Below, piece after piece: positions 45,001-55,505 of a DNA stretch of 64,000 nt. Each line of letters opens with the position of its first letter. The first letter of the stretch is position 1. Source of the DNA: Kalaharituber pfeilii (taxonomy: Eukaryota; Ascomycota; Pezizomycetes; Pezizales; Pezizaceae). The notes beneath the pieces are model-generated. The model was not told the origin of the DNA, did not search any database, and saw nothing but the letters and a program-made list of their open reading frames with translations. The position numbers were made by a program, and so were the translations under genes. The stretch lies in NCBI GenBank assembly GCA_015179045.1, contig WHUZ01000037.1:434001-498000 (forward strand). The letters run 5' to 3'.

Positions 45001-48000
45001 GCTCGTCTAGTTCGGGACTCGAGAGGTACATAAGACATTTAAGTGCAATGCCGGCATGGCATTTTGCTATGTTTGTTAGATCCACCTCAAGTTGTGGATG
45101 TTTGGCGAGGTATTCACGGGCAGTAGCATGTATGAAGTGGATCTTATCCCCTTCAATGGCGACGAGAGGGCCAAATGTATGCTGCATGATGGCGGGAATA
45201 TCTTTCGACCGCAAACTATCAGCGCCGACTTCGGAGAACGGGCTGATGTCGCCTTCGAGATGCTGGGCAAGAGCGAGTTGAGTGAGGGTAAGGGGTTCCT
45301 CCGAGTAGACCAGCCACGGCAGCACGCGCTTTACGAAGGTGAGTTCTTCGTGTGTAGCGGTCTCGAACTTGAGTTGTAGATGGCGCTCATAGATGATCGG
45401 GAGACACCGGTCCTTCTCCATTATCGAGTCCAGCTCATGGCCCAAGTTAACAAGGGACGCAAGAGTAGCGGGTTGCCCTTCAAACTTCTTAATCAAGAGA
45501 TCCGCTTCAAGGAACGTCATGTTAAGTTTACAGAACTTCTCTGCCACGATCTCCAAATCCTGCGCAAGTGTAGGGTTCGTTTTTGGCGAGACAAACTTGT
45601 TTAATCGCTTCCTGACAATCCGATGCCTCTCTTCATGCACTATCTGTTGGTCATCCAGGTCCACAACCAACACTGTATTCTCGTTCTCAGATTTGCTTTC
45701 CTTCGTCAATATTTCCTCAATGGATATGTGGCTTGTAAACAGCAGTTTGAAGGGCGTCCCGTCCTTATTCTTCGCAACATTCACCATGTACGCCAACATG
45801 CTCTCCCTGGACGAATCACAATCTTGGATCCCATCAATCAGGCACAAAATGGGCAACTCAAACGTCGCCACTGCAGCAGAAAACATCAAACACATATCCT
45901 CAGCATTCCACACAGACCTCTCCGTGATCTGGCTATGAATATTGGTCAGCGCCGCCTCGACCGACGGGGTCTGCGACAACAACTCCCTCAGCAACGACTC
46001 GAGCATGTCCGAAAAGGTGCGCCCGCAGTAACTGGAGCTGTCAAACGAGTATGAGATGACGGCACTGGGACCCAGATCTGAGGCTCCAGACTGGAGGTAC
46101 TTCTCGAGAAATGCGGCGAAGACGGTCTTGCCACTACCTGCCTGGCCGTAGACGTGCAAGATTGAGAAAGTATTGGCTTGCAGCCATGTTTGAACTGAAG
46201 GAGTAGATTTGATCCAGACAATGGTGGCAGGGTCAGTTGGTGGGAGTATTGGCCAATTGCGCTGCGGGGTGCGGGCTGAGAAGGTCGCGCGGACCTTGAG
46301 GCTGCCTTGTGTGCGTTCTGTGAATGGAAAGGCTTTTATTAGCAGGCATTTGAAAGCAGCGCGAATTGTTTCTCACTAGTAAATCTGCAAGATGCGAAGT
46401 TGATATAGGGTTACCCACTTGCGGAGACAGATTCCGCCTTTTGGCAGATTAGTTCCAGTTGTGAATCATCGGTCTCCGTGAACAAACACATGGCCAAGTG
46501 GTTGGCCCGTATGGAGTAATGTTCCTCCAGGGGCCCATTCATAGTCGCGCATTCTTTCGGCATCACCTGTAGTAGAGTATCACTCCTGTTAGCACTCAAA
46601 TCCACACCCCCACATGCCCTGAATCCGGCAAGACGAGAAGCCAAAGTCCTGTTCACAAAAATGCAAAGAATTGTTTTGTTAACGTACGATTGCCCCCACA
46701 GTATCATTCTCCTCCATCGGATAAAAATTCAACACCCTATACTGCCCTGCCAACTGATTGAACCTCTCCGACACATCAATAACCCCCGCCGGTCCAGACT
46801 TAATCACGGACGTGATAATGTGTCGACGATTGCTCCGATTCAATTCTGTGGAAGCAAGAGCGACGTCAAAGATGATATCAGGCCATGGGCAGCATTCGGA
46901 TTCTTGGTGGGGGGTGGCGAAAAACACCTGTAGGGGGTATACGATGCGGAGGTTAGCGAATTCAATGAACGCAAGATTGCATCATTACTTTTTAGGGATT
47001 GTAGGGTGTATACAAGTAATTGCGTTCGAACTGCGATGGGAAGGTAGAATCGCTCGTTATTGGCTATCCAGAGCATCTGCCGTTTCCCCGTTCGATGTCA
47101 GCATGCGTAAATTCTTCACAACATGAGGGAACGGTCTCAGGATAGTAGCAGACCTCCTTTGTTATCACGCCTCCAAAATCATGACATACAAAAACAATAG
47201 GCGTTTTGAGCATGGTCTGGACCATTTCGATTGTTAACCCCCATTATTGAACCCTGCATTCGTGCACATCACCACACTCAATTAGATATTCGTACCTGAT
47301 CCTCCAGCCCCTCCACTGTATCTAACTTCGCATCCTTCGCTAACGCGACTAGCAAGTCCCTTGCGACCCTTTGGATCCACGATGTTGACAACACCGCCTG
47401 CGGTGTCTCCGCAGTGCCGCAATCATACCCGTACGTGAGGACCCTCGCCCCAGGAATCTTCTGGGGAACAAACTTCTTCAACCAGTTTGTTCCGTAACAC
47501 CGCTTATCCTCTTCTTCGCTCTCTTCATCCTCTTCTCCATCTTCATTTTCCTCCTCTCCATCCTCCGCATTATTCAGACTCCCCTTACCCCCCTTCGAAC
47601 CTGGCTCCGGCGTCCTCCGCTCAGTCGCATCCGGCAAACTCTCCGGCGGTGTATCGACCTCACCCTCGAGGTCATCCATGGATGGACTGGGGCTCAACGT
47701 CTTCTCTCTCTCATTTCGCCCCTTGTTCGGTTTTGCTCGCGCATTCACATCGCCCGATTGTGCTGTTGGTGTTTCCGCGCGCGAGGGGGGCTTGGAATCT
47801 CCCGGGCCCGCAGTCCAGGTATGGTGATGGTGGCCGTTTATGCCATGAACGGCGACAATTCTGGGAGTCGTTAGACAAAAAAAACTGTGGTTAAATGGGG
47901 TATTTCTGGGGTAGTGAAAATCATGGGGAAGGGAATATCGACACTCACAAAACTTTTGTTGGAGTAGCCTCATCTGGATGGTGGAGTTCTAGCAGCCCGT

Positions 48001-48025
48001 ACTCTTCCGGCACCATCGTGGCCAT
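42030..48025 (-). CDS. NLR-like protein: alpha/beta-hydrolase, NACHT, ankyrin repeats, ZZ finger
   Basis: Eight exons whose phases all close: 48025-47949, 47860-47296, 47216-47154, 47076-47014, 46927-46688, 46566-46419, 46317-42337 and 42229-42030. The product is 1778 aa. Residues 1-380 form a SERAC1/DUF676-like hydrolase domain (AVHGINGHHHHTW, LTYGYDCGT, FVCHDFGGVITKE, VFFATPHQES), interrupted by a very acidic insert. The usual GHSLGG nucleophile Ser is Asp here, so catalysis is doubtful. NACHT: Walker A GQAGSGKT (about 443-450), Walker B ILCLIDG (about 543). Some 17-19 ankyrin repeats run from about 1000 to 1660. A C-terminal ZZ-type finger (CDVCEG ... CCDCDNDAFVCCVPC ... GKRCKNPEEH) is completed across the last intron. 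Such architectures are fungal innate-immunity or allorecognition receptors by family knowledge; the role here is inference. Confidence 0.88.
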
Positions 48026-49514
48026 AGAAATACGTTCAAGATATTCGTGCTAATGCTTGTGTTCCCCCGGATGGAGAAAAATTGTCCGCCCCAAAAGCAA
48101 AACTGTTCTTGGATGGAACTTGGTCACTGCTGAATATAATTTCTGATTCTTGCTGAGCTTTGTTAAGGTCGATGTGATAAGGTCCTCCCCCCTTTGCAGT
48201 ACTTGCGTGATCGAAGGATGTCTACAGTACGGAGGGATACGTTAAAGAGATCCAGGATTTTTCGATGTTTGCCGCCTGAAATCTATATTCCAGTGCCACA
48301 AGCTTTTGCTCACCACTTTTCACCAAAGAGCCTGGACAATGCTGGCGTTATTCCCCATTCAAGATAACGTCACTTCAGCGCCGATGAATTCTTTCCAACC
48401 TCTCGTTCCCCACTTCAATGTGAACTTTCCGCAACGGACAAGGGTCCAGCCACCAGCGAGCAAGCCAGGGGTTGGAGTTGATACATTCACAACGTTGCAC
48501 CCGAGCTTGTCATGCCCCGCACCAATTGATCATGAACGCATATTCCCGCCAACGAAAGCCGTCAAATTGCCCACTGAGTGCTGTACATGTTTCACATTGC
48601 GAAACAGGTATAGGAACTAGATAAATTCTAAAACTCTGACAAGGCAAAGGATTGGTGCACACATCCCAACCTTCATTTTAGCCTCGGAGACATATCGATA
48701 ACTTACAACCTGTGCACCTTTGATGGTGGTGGTAATGGATGGTGGTGGCAGTGTGTGTAGGCGACTATTTTAACAATTAGTACTCGCTCGTTCAAAAAGT
48801 ATTGGATCGGCTGACTAGCGCATAATTGGTCAGTCGTTCCAATCTTTCTGAATGAGCGAGTACTCTACTTACTTGTACCATTGAATCAGATGTTATCAGT
48901 GGTTGGGGAGATGATTCTCGGTCATGCAAGTCAATAACACCGGGCGTGTGTACCCTGGCGTGAGGCTGAAACGGTGAGGTCGAGGATGAGTGCGGAATAC
49001 ATCGCGGCGTATCGTTCGTAAGGTATAAGAACCCAACCCACCTCCATTGTGCAAGTAGCATTACATAATTTATGTAGATATCTCTCTGGTATGTCCTGGT
49101 TTTTACGATTCACTATGTGCTAACCTGCATTTGCAATGAGGACACACGACACAAAGACTTGGTGCTCATGACGAGGCGTAGGAGCTCATGATTAATATAT
49201 TACTTGCGCATACATGATGTACATGTATCTTATGCCCAGGATCCACATGGATCTTACGGGAATCCTTGAAGAATTTTCTGCATTAAATCGCTCGTGAGCA
49301 TTCAAAATTACACTATTACTAGTAGTACGTAATAGGAAAAGTAGGACGAAGAAACCACATAATTGTCCCGTCACAAAGCTTGTCAGCCGCAAAGACCCTC
49401 GCAGTTCCCACATCCAATATCATAATGTAGAGGGCCAATAAAAAAGTCTCCGACTCCCCAACTCTTATTGAAACTGGCACATTCCAGGGTTACTCATGCG
49501 ACAATCGTGCTTGT
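48026..49514. other. intergenic between NLR-like gene and next gene
   Basis: Promoter side of the NLR-like gene. Only the small TIR element at 48.8 kb stands out. A 104-aa plus frame (48306-48620) has no recognisable feature. Confidence 0.4.
48783..48860. mobile_element. 78-bp TIR-TIR mini-element, TA target
   Basis: The left arm CTCGCTCGTTCAAAAAGTAT and the inverted right arm CTCGCTCATTCAGAAAGAT continue to GGCTGAC/CGACTGAC, with only a short spacer between. TA flanks both sides (48781-48782, 48861-48862). Tc1/mariner-like by target and TIR style (inference). Confidence 0.65.
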
Positions 49515-50489
49515 CTAGAAAAAATTCACGTCAGCCAGCCATCCCCTGCTTGCACTACTTCGCTGACTCAAGATCCAGAGGCCGCTCCCCTTATGCATGT
49601 AAAGTTTCAGTGTCCGAAGTGAAATAGGTGTACGTACCTTGATGAATCCAATTTTGTCCAACACACACTTCGCCAGATTATTCGGATCGACCCCTACAAG
49701 CTCCGGTCCAAAATTTTCTCTTTCGTCCCCAAAGTACACCGGGTGCACCGTGTTCCCTGTGAACCTTTTCGCCTTGACTTCAGCCGCATATCGGATGTCT
49801 GCGCTGGCGTCGACCTCAACAATAGCTCTGAACCCATCTTCTGTCTTCGGTACCACCAGCATCGCGGTGCGGAGCAACGCAGGCACCCCCGTCTTCCCAA
49901 TTGCGTCCTCCTCCAACTTCCACCACGCCGTATTCTGAGTCCCGTGGCGTCTCCCCTCGAGGCGCTTGCAGCCCGTGATCTTTGCGCGGCTCTGCTTTGT
50001 CTTAGTCTTTCCATGCTCAACCCCCGCCCCTATCTGAACACCAAGGGGCCCAATGACCGGCGCCGACACCTGAGCATTAACCTTGGTAGAAACCTCCTCC
50101 GTCGATACCTGCGCCATCTCAAATTCTCCATCGGGTGCAATCGCTTTGACTTCCGGGTCCAAATCGCTACCATGTTTGTCTTCTGTTCCATTGGCAAATT
50201 TGAGCAATATATTGACCTTTTTGAACCTCCGTCCATCAGTGATAGACCCCGCGAAGCGGAATTGTATAACAATGAGTGTCGCTTCAGGCCCGTCGGGCGT
50301 CAGCGTGCCGTGGACGACGGCAAAAAGGTCTCCGTACAGGGTGAGGTGTTTGCCTTCCTGAATGATATGCTTCCGTTGGTTCTCGCCAGGGGCGTTGTGA
50401 AGGCGGAGCGAGGAGTCATCGCCAACCTCAGCAGTGTCCTGGAGGATAACTTGGAAGGTGGTGGTTTGTTCTTCGTCGTCGATGCTCAT
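49515..50489 (-). CDS. unrecognised fungal protein, partner candidate of the NLR-like gene
   Basis: An open frame of 324 aa with good coding character (mixed beta-like, for example VILQDTAEVGDDSSLRL, then VQIGAGVEHGKTKTKQSRAK, then DASADIRYAAEVKAKRF). No signal peptide, membrane span or known motif. A GTACGT donor after FIK (49637) and a CAG acceptor at 49563 would remove an in-frame 75-bp segment, giving about 299 aa. Both readings keep the same stop. It is on the same strand as the NLR-like gene, 1.5 kb upstream of its start. TIR element E copy B begins about 210 bp beyond its ATG. I do not assign a function. Confidence 0.65.
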   Translation of the reverse strand: MSIDDEEQTTTFQVILQDTAEVGDDSSLRLHNAPGENQRKHIIQEGKHLTLYGDLFAVVHGTLTPDGPEATLIVIQFRFAGSITDGRRFKKVNILLKFANGTEDKHGSDLDPEVKAIAPDGEFEMAQVSTEEVSTKVNAQVSAPVIGPLGVQIGAGVEHGKTKTKQSRAKITGCKRLEGRRHGTQNTAWWKLEEDAIGKTGVPALLRTAMLVVPKTEDGFRAIVEVDASADIRYAAEVKAKRFTGNTVHPVYFGDERENFGPELVGVDPNNLAKCVLDKIGFIKVRTPISLRTLKLYMHKGSGLWILSQRSSASRGWLADVNFF

Positions 50490-50959
50490 GATAGCGGCTC
50501 GAGAAATGTGAAGTAAATCTCTCGGTCAAGACGTGTTTGATATGCGTTGTAAAAGTGTAGATAAGTTCTCAAGTGAAGAGGAGAGTCCTATAGATAACTT
50601 GTGTCAATTTACGATGCAGATATAGGACCCTTCTCCTACACACAAGAATCCATGCGAACATTGTGGTACTTACAGTAAGAGATCAACTAAGAACCACATA
50701 GGGGTTGTCGACGAACAACTAGGAATGGCTACCAGAAAGTACCACTACTAACTGAGGCGCTTTTAGTGCCTTGGCCCCTTCGTTCATTGGTCTGTTGGCT
50801 GGTAACGTGCCCGATGTGGTAACGATCTGTCCCCCTGTAACGATCCTACATTTTCACCCCCGCTTCGGCAACCTGCTCCTCATCTTTCAACCGCGATTAT
50901 CCTGCATATCTCAGCGAATTCTACATATTTTGAACTCGTTTTACCCGCAGTTAATAGCT

Positions 50960-53155
50960 ATGCGACAGGAAAGTAAGTCTGAAAACATTAACCGAGCAAT
51001 CGCTTATGCATACAAACATCGGGAACAGTCAATACCAAAAATTGCTTCCTACTTTGATGTAAAAGCTATTACATTATGTAGACGACTCGATGGGGTACAG
51101 AAAGGAAGGAAGGAGGCTCGCGAAAGGCAGCAATTGCTTACTAGAGGTGAAGAGAATGCATTAGAGGCCTGGGCACTTACAATGAGTGATATGGGCTTTC
51201 CAGTTCATTTGCGAATGCTGAGATCTATGGCTGTTTTAATTCTGCAGCAAAGGTTTAGCAATGCAGTTCCAGGAGATCGGTAGCATGAGAGGTTTTTACT
51301 TCGACATCCCATAGACTAGTTAACAGCAAATATGTACAATATCTTGAGCGCATTCGGCATTCGCAAGGGACAAATATTCCAGCGCAGAAGGCATTTTATC
51401 GGTCACTTCGGACTACAATGCGCCAACTTATGATCACCCCTGACAATCTCTGGAACTATGAGGAAAAGGGTATTATTATGGGCATTGCAACTGGCAGGCT
51501 GAAATGTATTGTTCGAGCAGGTCCAAGGCGAAAAATTGCAGTTACTGATGGCAATCGAGAATTTGTTACTGTCATAGAGACAGTAAATGCTGCTGGTCAC
51601 ATCATTCCTCCATACCTTGTCTGGCAGGCGAAAACCCATAGAGAAGGCTACTACGGTGCTGAGGGTGTCCATAAACTTCCTGCAACTTTTGGACGCTCGC
51701 CTAGAGGATACATGGATGATGAACTAGGTATTGAGTTTATAAAATATCACTTTGAGCCATATACTCGCCCCGTGAACCCTACCACTACCTCCACTACCTC
51801 CACTGCCTCCACCGCCCCTGCCTCCACCGCCTCCACCGCCTCCACCGCCTCTACTGCCTCCACCGCCTCTACCGCTGGCCCCCATAGCAACCGGCCTTCC
51901 TACAAGCACTATACATGACAAACGCAGTATAATTATTTCGAGCGATTCACTGACCTTACCTCCCTCTAATATATCCAAATATCCTTGGCGCCTTTTAATT
52001 GTTGATGGTCACTCTTCCCATGTCGCTTACCAAGTCATTGAATATGCACTCAATTACCGGATTCAAATGCTTTGTCTTTCCCCACATTCAACTCATTTAA
52101 TACAACCTCTTGATGTTGGATGTTTCTCTCCTCTCCAAAGACACTACTGCAATGGCTTACAAGATTGGATATATCAAAAGCCTCATGATATTTTGCGCAA
52201 ACCTAACTTCTGGAAAATTCTTTGTAGTGCCAGACAATCTACTTTTACTACCGATACTATTTTGGGTGCATGACGGGAGTCTGGATGCTGGCCTATTGAT
52301 CCCAACAAAGTTATTTCTCCTCAAGTTCAAGCGACAATGACGGTCAATTCAGATCTCTCTATATTAGATACTCCATCAAAGCAAATAGTATTACGAACTG
52401 CTCTGGACAAGGCAATTTTGACTCCTTTTACACGCAAGACTGTGATAGATCATGTATTGTTTCTGGAGGAAAAGCTAACAAAATATACGGTGATTGAGCC
52501 TAATGCTACAACCTTCAAAGCTCTACAGAATGGTAAGATGGTCAAAAAAGCTCCGGCTGATAGTTTGAAGCATATTAAAGGCCCTCAGACTCTTAATCGA
52601 GCGTATATTGAATCCTCTCGACAAGTCGAAGTCAAAGCAGCACTGGAAGCAGAGGAAAAGAAAGAGCGGAAGAGGCTGGAAAAGGAACAGAAAGCAGTAG
52701 AGAAGATAAGAAAAGAGGAAGAGAAAATTCAGAAGGCAGAGGAGCGACGAAAAATAGCTGAGAATAAGAAAGAAGCTGCTGAAGTGAAAAAGCAGCTAGC
52801 AGCGGAGGAGCGAGAAAGAAAGGCAAAAGAGAAACAAGAACAGAGAGAAATAGCTGCAGCTGAGCGAGCCGTAAAGAGAGGTCGTGGGGGAGCTTGCGGG
52901 CGAGGCCGGGGCCGAGGAAGGCCTTTGGTTCAGGAGGTGGGAGGGTCCGAACACCTGCTAGGGGGGTGGGTGAAGGAGGTTCCAGTAGTAAATCTCGAGC
53001 CACAGACCTCTTCTATCATACCTGATGCCTCAGACGAAGTTACTGCTACTATCTCTAGTGCTTTATCTACCACTACTTCAAGTCCTAGTATTTCTGGATC
53101 ACCTAAGGACTCTGAGGACACTGATGATGATATTGAGGTACAGAGATTAGCTTGA
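50960..53155 (+). pseudogene. pogo/Fot1-type transposase (broken)
   Basis: Starting at the ATG (MRQESKSENINRAIAYAY) the frame encodes a psq-type helix-turn-helix and a CENP-B-like HTH, then the DDE core: NLWNYEEKGIIMGIA, AVTDGNREFVTVIETVNA, LIVDGHSSHVAYQVIEYAL and LSPHSTHLIQPLDVGCFSPL. It ends in a Lys/Glu-rich coiled coil and Ser/Thr-rich tail to 53155. Breaks: a TAG where Trp is expected (51282-51284), a second stop and frameshift near 51315-51320, and a frameshift around the Thr/Ser repeat at 51.8 kb, with more near 52.1-52.3 kb. The domain order matches Fot1/Pot-type transposases. Confidence 0.88.
51781..51875. repeat. TCCACC-type microsatellite inside the transposase
   Basis: About 95 bp of (T/G)CC(A)CC-like hexamer and trinucleotide units, encoding Thr/Ser/Ala repeats. 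It lies between two conserved DDE blocks and adjoins a frameshift. Confidence 0.85.
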
Positions 53156-54032
53156 GAATGTGAATTTCTTCTATATATTTGAAGGTGCGTGTATCCTATA
53201 TAATTCCTATATATATTTATTAACTTTAACTGAAAAGACTAGTGCTAGGCGAATGATTATTACTCATTTTCTATATTATTTTCCTGATTCTGAGAACATT
53301 GAGCTATATTATATGCAGGAAGGGGTTAATTCATATAAATAATGATGAATTTGGTTATAATTATTGGAATTTTGGCTTTTTCTTATTATGATAGTATATT
53401 CAGATTCAGCGGTATCAAATTGATATAATACTATGCAATTTCCGTAGTCGCAATATATCCAGTAATAGGTAATAGGGCAAGGAATGCAATGACGAGGAGT
53501 GCCAAGAGAGTGGATCGTTACAGGGGGGCAGCTACCACTTCGGGCTCCGGTACCAACGTAACGCCTGTTACCAGTCAAATTTGACTGGTAGTGGGCTCTT
53601 CTGGTAAGTAGTGCTCAGTTAGTAGCCTACTTTGCTGCATACACCCACATTATTTCGTACCATATGCATCACCCGCGTATTCACATCCCGATCACGTCAA
53701 CATTGAGATGCATCTACAAACACAAATAATGCATACATATCCTCTTTATAGGTTCATCACGCGTCAATTAAAAATCATAAGCATCATGATAGCTTTTACA
53801 TTGCTTCGCTTCTGAGCTCTTGTTGTATTACAGCTCTTCGACTTAGATGGGGCATGGTAAAGTTGATCCGCGTGAGTCTTGTTGTGTAGAGGCATATTTG
53901 TGGTAATTCATAGTACTTACTAATAAATTTCACAAGGGTAAAAGGGGTGCCTCACGACACCTGCCTAGTTTGGCTGGCGTATTTTCTCTGGTACCTTCTG
54001 GTAGCCATTCCCAGTTGTTCGTCGACAACCCC

Positions 54033-54929
54033 AGTACTGACCTACATAATTGCTGTTACCTACTTAGCTGATCCTGCTGATCCTGGCAGTGGAGGTCAAG
54101 CACTAACTCAGAGAATGCTTATTGCACAAGCTGCGTCTCTGTTACACATATCCAACCCTTATCGACCCCGGCGATATCGATAATATTGCTGCCAATTAAT
54201 GACAAGGCGTTGCAAGGACTAGGGGCGCCAGCCGCTGTAACAAGCATACTGTATGTCCTATAGTTGCTTTATTATTGTAGCATGAGTACTTATAAGCAGT
54301 CATGCTGCCCAGAAAGTCTCCGAGCTTGCTGTTCTGTAATTGACATTGACATGGGTGGACATGGGTGCAGTCCATCGCTATCACTGGATTGATGCGCACC
54401 ATGCTCACGCATAAAGATTAGTCTATTGCGAGGTGGGTGATGCATGTAGTGATACAAAGGCGTCCCCCTCCCTCCTTGATGCATACCTGCGGGGCAAAAT
54501 TTGACCATCCTTGTATAGGTAGTGACCAAGATAGAACAAGGCCACCATAGAGTACTGAACGATGCTTTCACCGGAGGCGAAGCTACTAGTAGATGCATGT
54601 GTGTGCGGCTGCGTAAGAGAGACTGAAGTGATACAGGATTGACCTGGCTTAAAGTCGTTTCCGTAAGCTAGCCTAAATCAACATCGAAAGTTCAAACTTG
54701 TAACCCTCCAACATCCCACCGTCTGTTCCTCTTCGAATTCCCCGCCAGACGTTGCAACACCTTGAAGCCTCCTGATGGACTTCTTTCTGAAGGCTAGTGT
54801 GGAAATTTCAAGCGCACTCAAGAAGACTCGACCTTGAATGGCTACTTTCATATTGCTTGCAAAATAAAGCACCTGTCGGTAACTTCTGAATACTTTGCTA
54901 TAGTTCCACTCCAGAAGTTCTCGCCCAGA
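54033..54929. other. intergenic, no supported gene
   Basis: No gene seen; frames are short or antisense to the LINE fragment. Confidence 0.35.
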
Positions 54930-55367
54930 CACACCTGAACTACAGACCATTGGAGAGACTGGGTTACCATGTGAAGACAATGGCCGGACTGTTAGGTGGC
55001 AAAGGCTTGCGAGCCTGGCGCCCAGGTTAGGTAAAGGCGATGGCCCGGACTGCCGATGGTGCAGGGAGCGAGAAGAAACGACGAGCCACTTACTAGATGC
55101 ATGTCGGGTATGGAAAGAAAGGGTATGGCAGGGGGGAAGGGAGGATATCGCCAGACCCCGGAGGGTGGAGACAGGGATCCACTTCTGCGTCTCATGGAAC
55201 ACCTAGAAGGCGACATGGACATATGAATGGGCGGGAAGACAGACGGGTTCTTTGGTGTCCTTTTCTACTTTTCTTATTTCCCCTTTTAATTTCTAACAAT
55301 TATGTATTTAGATCTCGCCATAGCCCATAGGGCGGCACGCGAGTACTGATATAAAAAAAAAAAAAAA
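54930..55367 (+). mobile_element. F1 LINE 3' fragment
   Basis: Encodes LNYRPLERLGYHVKTMAGLL, a knuckle DCRWCREREETTSHLLDA and a C-terminus ending near DPLLRLMEHLEGD in shifted frames. The F1 hairpin tail (loop ATA) and A18 follow. No clear TSD. It ends about 140 bp before the subtilase start codon. Confidence 0.8.
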
Positions 55368-55505
55368 AAATCTCCTTCCAGTGCCGGCCCCATTGCTAGT
55401 ATATACCCTTAGAGATCCGAAGGGTCTGAACTTCAATACGGTGCTACTTGTTCTATCATACTTCGACAGGCCACTGGACCTCATCAACCCCATATTTGTT
55501 CCAAA

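Larger units (their letters stand above)
50748..53622 (+). mobile_element. pogo/Fot1-type DNA transposon, decayed
   Basis: TIR CTAACTGAG at both ends, with TA duplications at 50746-50747 and 53623-53624, as for Tc1/mariner/pogo elements. The right subterminal region has the palindrome ACCAGTCAAATTTGACTGGT. 2.9 kb, inserted in TIR element E copy B just inside its left terminal repeat. Confidence 0.85.
50701..54032. mobile_element. TIR element E, copy B, containing a pogo-type transposon
   Basis: Both ends carry GGGGTTGTCGACGAACAAC in inverted orientation, continuing for about 45 bp with few mismatches (CTACCAGAA(A/G)GTACCA). Excising the pogo element leaves about 455 bp with no ORF. Homologous to copy A at 32-38 kb. 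Confidence 0.8.

Noticed and set aside
42408..46054. Many long plus-strand frames opposite the NLR-like gene
   Set aside because: Shadows of the repetitive ankyrin coding strand; no protein-like features of their own.
48306..48620. 104-aa plus-strand frame
   Set aside because: Composition unremarkable, no motif, no splice partner.
51781..51875. CRISPR-like or minisatellite array
   Set aside because: Simple trinucleotide/hexamer microsatellite without spacers; no CRISPR array anywhere, as expected for a fungus.
52632..53003. Minus-strand Leu/Pro-rich frame
   Set aside because: Antisense of the Lys/Glu-rich coiled coil of the pogo transposase.
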